A stretch of 64,000 bases of DNA, from NCBI GenBank assembly GCA_947247005.1, contig OX365955.1, positions 8,504,001-8,568,000 on the forward strand. Reading direction: 5' to 3'. Position numbers and translations under genes: made by a program. The notes under the pieces are model-generated. The model did no database searches. It was not told the origin of the DNA and was given only the letters and a program-made list of their open reading frames with translations. This DNA comes from Spisula solida. Taxonomy: Eukaryota > Mollusca > Bivalvia > Venerida > Mactridae. Shown piece after piece: positions 56,350 to 64,000 of the stretch (positions are counted from its first letter, which is position 1; every line of letters starts with the position of its first letter).

Positions 56350-57820
56350 GCATAATAGAATGCTTATGACAAATTACAGAGATAAATAACAGTGTTTACA
56401 GTGTAGTGCAAAAGTATTCTGTCGATTTTAATTATTTCTATATTAATTTATTTCCATTTCCCCCTTGTTATGTTTATATGCATGTGCATAATTTGTGTTT
56501 GACTACAAACATGTTGTTCTATGCTAATAAACTTTTTGATACGTATACATATGCTCATCTGTCCTTCCATCATTGTACAAAATATTTAATTGAATTATAA
56601 GAGACATTTAACGTAATAACACTCATATTTAGCATCACATGAATTACATTGCATCAACATTTACGCAAATAACACTAAGTGACTGAGCTAAGATTTCAAA
56701 ATTTGTAAATATTTCACTTACGCACACTTAAAATATCATATCAACCCGTTCATGTTTATAAATACATGTAACTTGTGATAATGCGCAAAAAGCATAAATC
56801 TAAAAAATAAAGAAATTATCTTACACTAGCAAGATGAAATACTAGTCATTTTAAATTGTGTTTCAGTTTTTAAGTGTTTTTTTCAGGAATTAACCCACAG
56901 TACCTGATTAATTGTAATATAAATATATATAACGGAAATTTGTTTTGCATGAAGCATAATACAATGATTATATGGCAAATAAATACAAAATAAAGAGATT
57001 AAAATCGATGATATATAATGATGAAACAACAATCTGTAGCCACGCGTTACATATTGATACCAGGGATTGTTAAATCCGGTGTTTGTTTAGCGCGTGTCAG
57101 TTTTATGGGGGTAATAAACCTACATTGATCGCTGACACTGTTAGTTAACTTTATAGAGATTCTGCGTTTAAAAGAAATTAAATATACATATATAAATTAT
57201 ATATATTAATATCTGAAAATTATCAATTGTTATATTTTTTGAAGTCTTTTAAGTGTGGTGTTGCCATGTTTTAACAATTTATTAAAATCAGGTTTTGTTC
57301 TTTTAGACATTTATACTAGGTTATTGTCATACGCAATTTATAATAAAAATGATTATGAGGAATTTCAATAAAACAGTAAAATTGGGATTTTAACTTACTG
57401 TTTCCTAATTGATCTGATTCATATTATTGTGTTTTACCTTTTTGACCACTTTTGATGGTTCTGTATTCACGATTTAGACGTTCATCATTTTTCTCCTGAT
57501 AAAATCATAAAGTTGATTATTTATAGTATCAATTGTGTTTGATGCAAGTATTTCCATTCGTTTACTTCATGTATGTAATTTCCTTTTGCTAAGAAAATTG
57601 TTTAATTTTGTACAAAAAATCACAGGTAAAACTACAACTGCTCATATTGATCCACCCCAACCACTTATATAAAGTCTATTACTTGTTGTTGTTGTTATTA
57701 AAACAGTAACAGTATGAAACAGGCGATAACCGATATACTCGCGATAGTGCGATCGTCTGTCAAGCTACTATAACAACAACAACTGTTAAGAATGACAAAA
57801 ATTGTAAATTTTAGTCAAAA
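56350..57820. other. Gene-free AT-rich interval
   Basis: GCATTAAGCATAATAGAATG just outside the right arm is echoed at 56948 (GCATGAAGCATAATACAATG), so the long-TIR element may have landed in, or carry, a further repeat. Otherwise nothing recognised. Confidence 0.4.
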
Positions 57821-57824
57821 ACAA

Positions 57825-58150
57825 CCTTTCAATAGGCGATCTTAATTTTATCTTAAAATAACGAAATATATATCATTTGAAAGGTAATTTTAATATCTGT
57901 AAAGAACCATTTGCACCTAAGAGATGACTTTGAGTTAAGTTATTTAAAATCCAGGTTTAAGATACCCATGTTTGGTCATACGCTCAGATTGTATATAGAC
58001 AAAGAAGGAAAAAATCACTAGCAAAGTGGTATAAAATATCTTCAAAATAGGCGATCTTAATATTTATTAAGATTCATGAAATTAATATCACCTAATGTGT
58101 AATACATTAAAGATTACAGATCTTTTTGCACCTAAGAGTTTGCTTGTCTA
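57825..58150. repeat. Local duplication (GGCGATCTTAAT ... TTTGCACCTAAGAG)
   Basis: Two blocks, about 57833-57925 and 58047-58140, start AATAGGCGATCTTAAT and end TTTGCACCTAAGAG. Confidence 0.55.
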
Positions 58151-58381
58151 GATTTTTCGTTATTAAGAAAAACCTATATTGCCCCTTCTTATTTCTATAT
58201 AGAAAAAAAGAGCGCTATCGATTAACCGCTTGAGGAGAATTCTTCCACATGACAGTGATTTTTATTTCCAATAACAAAATAAGAAAGATAACAGTGGAAA
58301 AATGAAATAAATAATATCTTTATGATGTACAGAACAGAAATTTAGATTGATCAAACGGATGGTATTAGTGGATGTAAAAGT

Positions 58382-58862
58382 CACAGGTAACCAAATCATT
58401 GAAAAAGAGTAAAAACAATTATTTTTTAAATTTATGTTATCTTAGAAAGGTGCATTTGTACAAAGAGATTTTCGTGGTATCAAAAACAAGAATTAACTTT
58501 CGATATCTTCATAAAGTATTTTCATTCATAGACACCATCGTTAGAACGACAATGCTATTCTTAATAAGATGAAGAAGAAAAAAGAAAGTGAGGTCACGCC
58601 CTATGGGTTTATTTTCTTATTTATGGACGAATTGTTAGAATCTTGATATCAAATTAAAGACTAAGCTCTCTAGTTTCTGGATATGTACATAATAAAAAAT
58701 TATATTTAAAATAAAACCAGTATTGATGAAACGTTCATTAAAAACAAACTTAGTGACTGTGTGGACAATTTCCCGTGTTATGAACCTTTCTAAGATATTA
58801 TAAATTTTATAAAAAATAATATGCTTTTTGTTTACTCTTTATTAATGATACAGTTACCTGTG
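58382..58862. mobile_element. hAT-like element, 481 bp, long form
   Basis: TIRs CACAGGTAAC and GTTACCTGTG. The 8-bp flanks GTAAAAGT (58374-58381) and GTGAAAGT (58863-58870) differ by one base. The arms stay inverted-complementary for about 85 bp (ATCTTAGAAAGGT / ACCTTTCTAAGAT), so this may be the parent of the short copies at 59403 and 60222. No transposase. Confidence 0.75.
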
Positions 58863-58870
58863 GTGAAAGT

Positions 58871-59402
58871 TGGAAATGTTACAAATAAAACTACATATAA
58901 TACCAAAAGTGTCGTATTACATAAATAAATACTGACCTCGAAGAGGTCATGTCAAAAACAGACTCGACTACATGTAGAGAGTGACTATACTAGTTACAAG
59001 TACAGCAACATATTTATTTAGCCTACTAGATATTTCTGTGTATTTTGATACGTTTGTGAAGAAAATAGGATGAATAGTAATTAAATACTTCACATTTTTA
59101 ATTATCACACCAACGAATTTTAGCATGGGTCGCAACTTTTGACGTTACGTCTAAGTGGGAGCGTTGTAATACATGTATATCTATACATTTGTGCTAGTCT
59201 TACACATGTGGACAGATCTGCTACCTTTCACGGTATACTTTCGAAAATAATGTCGAAGAGGCCTGAAACTGTGGTGGTGTTGATAAGCTAGGAGTGTTAT
59301 TGTTCTGGTCTAACCCGTATTTTCGTATTTTGAGACCATTCGGTGAGAGCATTATGAGACAAAGTGATCAGGAGGTACAGTTTACAATGAGGTGATCCAT
59401 AT
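58871..59402. other. 3' flank of the OGFR-like gene
   Basis: No exon recognised. AATAAA-like sites on the minus strand occur, but the nearest candidate to the stop lies in the MITE at 59403-59533. Confidence 0.35.
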
Positions 59403-59533
59403 CAAAGGTAACTGTATCAAAAGAAAAAAAGTACTATTTTTATTGTACTTTATCACTGATAAATTGTATTATATTATAGTACAATATCAAGTTTACTTTT
59501 TTTCTTGATGATATAATGATATAGTTACCTGTG
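59403..59533. mobile_element. hAT-like MITE, 131 bp, downstream of the OGFR-like stop
   Basis: TIRs CAAAGGTAACTGTATCA and TGATATAGTTACCTGTG. Flanks ATCCATAT and ATCCATAC form an 8-bp duplication with one mismatch. Contains AATAAA on the minus strand at 59439-59444. Confidence 0.75.
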
Positions 59534-59791
59534 ATCCATACTTACATCTTTCAAAATCAACACCTAATTATGGCCATATGAATCTAGTGATGCTGTAGTT
59601 ATTCAGGGCATTAACGTATTCGTAAGACATTGCATTTGATCAGGTACGAAAGTATGCAAGTTGTTGCCAGTATGTGAATGGTAACTTTACCATGATGCCA
59701 GCATTGGATTGATTATTGAGCACAATATATCATGCTTTTGGTCAGCAACTTTTTTCAAGTAAGTGTGTATATTTGTATACGTGACGTAGTT

Positions 59792-60194
59792 CTAAAAGCT
59801 CAAATTCTTCTCAGCATCTACTGGATTAATACTTGATTTATAATCTCCTGAACTATGAACATTATTACTCTTTGTTGATTGCTGACTTGAGGAGGATTTT
59901 GTTTCTTTTTGTTTTTCAGTTTTTCCGTCGTCCTTTTTATTTTTACTTGGCACAGCTTGAGTTAAACCTGTCTTCATTTTATAAAATCTTTCAAATAATT
60001 CTGCTTGTTTTGATTCGTCTTTGATAGCGTGTATCCAGTACTCCATCGATGAACTATTAGACAATCTAGGAAGTGCATGTTCGTCCTCAGCCTCGTCCAT
60101 GAGGAATTCTAGCCATGGAATCTGTAGATGTTCCCATCCAAGCTCACCAAGGGATTTCAATATACGTGTTATACGCAGATAATTATGCGTAGAC
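59792..60194 (-). CDS. OGFR: OGFR-like terminal exon
   Basis: Acceptor TTTTTTTCTGCAG|GTC. It encodes STHNYLRITRILKSLGELGW, then EHLQIPWLEFLMDEAED, the helical end of the OGFr_N domain. A low-complexity Lys/Ser tail follows (SKNKKDDGKTEKQKE, SSSSQQS), then TAG. Confidence 0.88.
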
Positions 60195-63103
60195 CTGCAG
60201 AAAAAAATGTGACAGCGTAAACACAGGTAACTGTATCACTAATTAAGATTAAAAACAAATATTTATTATTTTAATTTTTGTCAAAGTTATATATTCATAT
60301 ATGATTATTAAATTTTAAAAACAATTTTTTTACTCTTAATCAATGATACAGTTACCTGTGAGCGTGAACGCCGTGAAAAGAAAAGCAATATAATAAGGCA
60401 GGCACTCAGACGGTAATTTATTTGAAGGTGGACAAGTGGTCCATTGGTGAAACCAACTGACTGCTGATCCGAAGGTTGTAGGTTCGATCTCACCTGCGGC
60501 CGGATTAAAACAGAATTGTTTTTCAGTGTTTCCCATCTAACATAACTAAACTTACTAAAATTCTTTCGGACGAGGCTTTAACCGAGGACCCGTGTATGAT
60601 GCTTTACACCAAGCACGTAGAAGAACCAGGGATGCTTCTGGAACTGCCTTTGACGCTTATTCCTTCTCCTTCCGATTCGTTAAATATAATCAAAATATAA
60701 TCAACCATTTCAAATCATGTCTGCAGCTACATGGTTATGTAATGCCTTGTTCATTTTTAGTTTGATGTTAACCGCCTCCTCGATAGCCTTGTGGTTGAGC
60801 GTTCGCTTTCGAGTGCGGGAGGTCTCGGAATCAATCCCTGGCCGAGTCATACCTTAGACGAAATTAAAGTGGTACCAGAAATTCCCTTGCTTTATATACG
60901 CTCAGCATGAAAGCAATACTGACTTTTCTTCTCTCATACTCTCGTGGCGATGGATAACATCAGGAATGAGGTGTCGAGAGTGATATATATAAGTTGGAAA
61001 AACTTTTTCACAATCGACCTTAAATAAATTAGTATAAACTATATTAATTGATTCCTTGTGACTTGTAACCCGTGTGTTCATTTTGTGTCTTGAGTGTTGC
61101 TGTTTCTGTTGAAAGAAGCCTTCCCTTGCCGGTATCTTATTATCTTTTCACTTTTTAAGTTACATATTTAGCTGTTTATTCTTAAAAAACTTCGATTTCA
61201 ATACATGTACTTGCCACTGAAATACTTCCGCTGTTTATAAAATACCTTTAAATACCCAATTTCTAGTTTAAATGATTATAAAATGTAAAAAGCACTTTAG
61301 CCGCGTAAGTTGAAAATTTTCATATTACATGTATATAACACTCTCATACTTGTTTAGGTGCGCGTATCTTGTGTTCCATTCCATGCTTCGTTCAAGTTTT
61401 CCCGTTTTCTCATTGTGCAGTTTCATCCCATAAAATTCTAACATCATCTTGAAAGCCATTAGAACTTTGTTGTGCAATCGTGTATCATTTCTGATTGCCT
61501 GTAATTGATTGAATATGAGTTATGGTACAATCACGAACAAACATCGGTATAAACAAGACAATTATCGGTATAAACAAGACGACTATCGGTATAAACAAGA
61601 TGATTATCGGTATAAACAAGACGATTACCTCATGCAGTATCGTGGGATTGTTACTTATTTTGTGATCAAATGTTCGCTAGTTTAGTTTTTCGCTCGAAGG
61701 CTTAACACCATGGCCAGTCGTGAAACACTAATATCCTGTTGATGATCTTAAACATCGATATGTAAAAGATGTATGCTTTTTTCAAGTTTTTTGGAACTGG
61801 AGTGAATTCAGTATCATGCATGTCCTAAAATTAGGATCGACAATGTATAAACGAGTCAACTAACGGTTATCGCAAGTAGTCGTACACATTGAATTGTATA
61901 GTCTCCAAATAAATCGTACAGTGACGTGCTTTTGCTCGTAATAAGTCATAAAGATCGTCGCAATAAATGATACAATGATCATGTTTATACGCTGTGTAGT
62001 CGAATGTCGCACCTCTTACCTCGGCTTCATGGTCTTGAAGAGGCTGAGCAGAACTATTCATTCCACTGCCTTCTGGGATTGGAAACAACCTGGAAACAGT
62101 TCAACAAGAGTTATGTCACATTTGTCTAGAATGTATGAGCTTTGAGACGGTCGTGTTAATGATGTTGTCATTAAGTGAGTAAGTGAAGATACAACTAATA
62201 GTGTTGAAGTCGTGTTGTTATTATTTGCATTCGATTGACACAGTCGTAGTACGTTGGTCATTCGGTTTCAAAGGAAGAGACAGACAGTTTGTTTAAAACA
62301 AGGAATTCGTTTTTTCCGAATAGATTCCTGGGTTCTTTAACGTGTCCGGTGTAAAGCACCAATACAGGCAAGACTATCTCTCTCTTTTTTTTTTCGTTTT
62401 TAACATTTTTTATTTTCATACGACATATTATACAGCTATACACAATACATAATATACAAACAATTTTGTCAAAATAAATGTGACACTAATTCACGACTCT
62501 TTATGATATTATTCATTAATGTCATTATGATTTTTGTAGTATATATATAGGGGAGAGGGAAGAGTTATGAGGACTATCTCTTGGTCCAAACCAGTTTATC
62601 TCTAGTTAGGTGGGACACATTGAAAAGCGTCTCTTAAATGTCCAGTGCTCCGGCCAAGATTCTAACCAGGGACCTCCGCATTGGTAGTCGAGCATGGTAA
62701 CCACATGACCACCGTTCCACACCAGAGTTTGGATAATGTCCACAGTAAAGTGCTTAATTCAATTGACCAGGCGCCAGATGTTTGCATATGTATGTCGAGA
62801 ATTGAGTTGACCAATGGCAGAATTTAGTTTTGGTTGTAAAACATTGGACGTTTTTCACATATTATTATAATCCTTGGAACAAAACTTCAACAGGCGAATA
62901 CATCTAGGCCTACCCTAACATCTGGTGAATTAGAGGAAAACATTTAGATCTTCTTACTTACCATTGGATATATGAGTGGTTACTTTCCAATTTGGAAAAA
63001 TCTCCTTTCCATTTCAACATCTCAACTAGTTTATATCCTACAAAGTATGTATAGTGTTCAGTGCCTTTAAAATTCAAAACCCATTTTTGCAGTGAATAAA
63101 GAA
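59792..63103 (-). CDS. OGFR: Opioid growth factor receptor-like (OGFr_N) protein, last four visible exons (join, 5' incomplete)
   Basis: Complement join of 63103..62962, 62089..62020, 61498..61350 and 60194..59792; about 253 aa visible. It carries hallmark motifs of the OGFr_N domain in order. ESNHSYIQW|LFPIPEGSGMN spans an intron through the Trp codon (TG|G). KMMLEFYGMKLHNEKTG follows, and HLNKSTHNYLRITRILKSLG is split AA|G in the Lys codon. ELGWEHLQIPWLEFL comes last. Phases agree throughout. Human OGFR binds met-enkephalin at the nuclear envelope and inhibits proliferation; whether invertebrate homologues do so is unknown. The C-terminal 60 residues are Lys/Ser-rich and lack the proline-rich repeats of human OGFR. 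The start Met was not found and probably lies right of the window or in an unrecognised exon. Confidence 0.85.
60222..60360. mobile_element. hAT-like MITE, 139 bp, in OGFR-like intron
   Basis: TIRs CACAGGTAACTGTATCA and TGATACAGTTACCTGTG are perfect. Flanks AGCGTAAA and AGCGTGAA form an 8-bp target duplication with one mismatch. Confidence 0.8.
60427..60670 (+). mobile_element. SINE family A, copy with tRNA-like head
   Basis: GGACAAGTGGTCCATTGGTG (A-box region) and AGGTTGTAGGTTCGATCTC (B box GGTTCGATCTC) lead into the shared body (CATCTAACATAACTAAA, GTGTATGATGCTTTAC, AGGGATGCTTCTGG). It lies in the OGFR-like intron in antisense to the gene. Confidence 0.75.
60778..60990 (+). mobile_element. 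SINE family B, head and body
   Basis: tRNA-like head: CTCGATAGCCTTGTGGTTGA (A box) and GGAATCAATCCCTGGC (B-box-like). The body reads GATAACATCAGGAATGAGGT, then GTCGAGAG, which is echoed at 56090-56130. Confidence 0.65.
61350..61498 (-). CDS. OGFR: OGFR-like internal exon
   Basis: Acceptor AATTACAG|GCA, donor ACAA|GTATGAG, 149 nt. AIRNDTRLHNKVLMAFKMML, then EFYGMKLHNEKTGKLERSME, matching the LMLxFYG(I/M)xL core of the domain. Confidence 0.87.
61542..61628. repeat. 21-bp tandem repeat, four copies
   Basis: TATCGGTATAAACAAGACGA, with A/G variation in the last positions. It lies in the OGFR-like intron. Confidence 0.8.
62020..62089 (-). CDS. OGFR: OGFR-like internal exon (LFP motif)
   Basis: Acceptor GTTTCCAG|G completes a Trp codon from the previous exon; donor CGAG|GTAAGA. 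70 nt encode LFPIPEGSGMNSSAQPLQDH, then EAE. Confidence 0.88.
62265..62725 (-). mobile_element. SINE (family A-related) split by a nested insertion
   Basis: 62265-62381 matches the body of the 12745 copy, and 62572-62725 gives the rest plus a tRNA-like head on the minus strand (GGTCATGTGGTTACCATGCT, then GGTTAGAATC). The two halves are separated by the poly-A element at 62382-62571. Confidence 0.6.
62382..62571 (-). mobile_element. Poly(A)-ended retroinsertion (3'-UTR-like) nested in SINE
   Basis: Direct repeats GACTATCTCT at 62372-62381 and 62572-62581 form a 10-bp target duplication. On the minus strand the insert ends with AATAAA (62414-62409), then about 15 nt, then a poly-A run (the T-tract at 62385-62394). 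That is the layout of a reverse-transcribed mRNA 3' end. No ORF; the source is unknown. Confidence 0.65.
62962..63103 (-). CDS. OGFR: OGFR-like exon (NHSYIQW motif); 5' boundary uncertain
   Basis: Donor CAATG|GTAAGT is firm. VEMLKWKGDFSKLESNHSYI precedes QW|LFP. The acceptor was placed at TTTGTTAG|TT (63103) because upstream VLNFKGTEHYTYF looks like domain sequence. A nearer acceptor at TTTGTAG|GA (63037) is possible. Confidence 0.75.
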
Positions 63104-63509
63104 CTAACAAATGTGAAATCATTAAGGTATTACAAGAGGAACTAAATCTTTTAATTGGATTCAATACAAAACGCAAAACACCATACTCATTTTTAGAAAA
63201 ATATCTTCAAGTAACGGAACTCATAAATATACCTACCACATAATAATATGCATGCAAACACCGACAATAACTTCTTTGTATTATTTGTTGTATCTTTATA
63301 CATGCATTGTAATTCTTTATACCTGTGATATATTTATATAATTTTTGGTATTGTTCACGTTAATTGAAAAATGAACGGGCTGGCGTAGGTCAGTTCCAAA
63401 TTCAAAACCGGACTAGTATTCTGAAAGCATCTAAGCATGTAAGTTGAATAAAACTTTGTCAAAAAAGTTTTCGCAGGCAGCTTTCAACAATTCAGCCGTT
63501 CAGTCACCC

Positions 63510-63740
63510 TAAGACATTTAACGTCCCCTGGTCATTGGGCTAACAGAGGAAACCTGCGTTCAAGTCTCCCTGGGAAGACTATTTCTCTCCTGTTTTGTGT
63601 GCAGACAAAACCGAGATACGGCTCCACGGAATATCGAACATGTACATACACCGCCCTCACAGGAACCAATTCACACCTTGGTCGAGTGAAGAATTTTGTG
63701 TTATTCTTGTCCAAGAGACATTTTAAAGCAGTGGCGCCTT
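63510..63740 (+). repeat. Possible SINE-like repeat
   Basis: TGGTCATTGGGCTAACAGAG, then CTGCGTTCAAGTCTCCCTGG, resemble A and B boxes at roughly tRNA spacing. No second copy in the window, so confidence is low. Confidence 0.35.
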
Positions 63741-64000
63741 AGCTACCCACAAGTGTCAATGTAAATAGATATTTCTTGCCTAACAGAGAGGGCCACTTTG
63801 CAAATGTTACACTAGCTGCACAATGTGTCACAATACTAGTATCTGTCTCAAAATAAAATAATTTATTTGCAATGTACGATCTACGCAACATAAACATAGC
63901 TCATCTACTCGATGCAATGCATTATATCACGTGATCAATTCAAGCAAATACACCGACATATTTGTAGGTCTGGACAAACAACTCTTCGGTCAGGTTTCCA

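Noticed and set aside
63532..63714. Upstream coding exon of the OGFR-like gene
   Set aside because: The 60-aa frame has no OGFr_N similarity and overlaps a SINE-like repeat.

Overview
This is eukaryotic nuclear DNA, AT-rich and intron-dense, with GT/AG-bounded exons, many short inverted-repeat transposons (MITEs), tRNA-headed SINEs and satellite-like tandem arrays. The codon context and repeat types suggest a lophotrochozoan, most likely a bivalve mollusc. That is inference from general knowledge, not a database match. No bacterial, organellar or viral gene was recognised, and there are no true tRNA or rRNA genes.

Three protein-coding genes can be assembled by joining exons with compatible phases. 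(1) Positions 18278-36489 (+) hold a complete six-exon gene for an OTULIN-family OTU deubiquitinase (Met1-linked/linear ubiquitin). It encodes 913 aa with an intact Cys/His/Asn triad, after a roughly 650-residue acidic, Ser-rich extension not seen in vertebrate OTULIN. Its first coding exon encodes a textbook N-myristoylation/palmitoylation start. A second candidate first exon 20 kb upstream (1668-1840) encodes a transmembrane anchor and ends in the same phase. (2) Positions 48949-51880 (-) hold a complete three-exon gene for a 178-aa secreted cysteine-bearing protein of unknown family. (3) Positions 59792-63103 (-) hold the last four visible exons of an OGFr_N (opioid growth factor receptor-like) gene whose 5' end is not resolved and probably lies off the right edge.

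Layout: 1-18.2 kb is the far-upstream region of the OTULIN gene, holding the TM exon, several MITEs, a 41-bp satellite, a 36-bp satellite disrupted by a 2.05-kb inverted-repeat element, and SINEs. 18.3-36.5 kb is the OTULIN gene, with repeats in its introns. 36.5-48.9 kb is gene-poor, with a 62-bp satellite, a pogo/Tigger-like element, an array of AGGTCA-rich repeats and a decayed PIF/Harbinger-like transposon of 1.79 kb. 48.9-51.9 kb is the secreted-protein gene. 51.9-59.8 kb is repeat-rich intergenic DNA, with a CRE-containing 27-bp array, a 116-bp array and a long-TIR element with an embedded GGAT microsatellite. 59.8-64 kb is the OGFR-like gene, with hAT-like MITEs and SINEs in its introns and 3' flank.

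The three genes do not form an operon or pathway. The strongest biological point is the OTULIN-family gene. It combines an enzymatically intact OTULIN active site with features of the vertebrate pseudoenzyme paralogue OTULINL: membrane targeting at the N terminus and a C terminus ending right after the catalytic motif.
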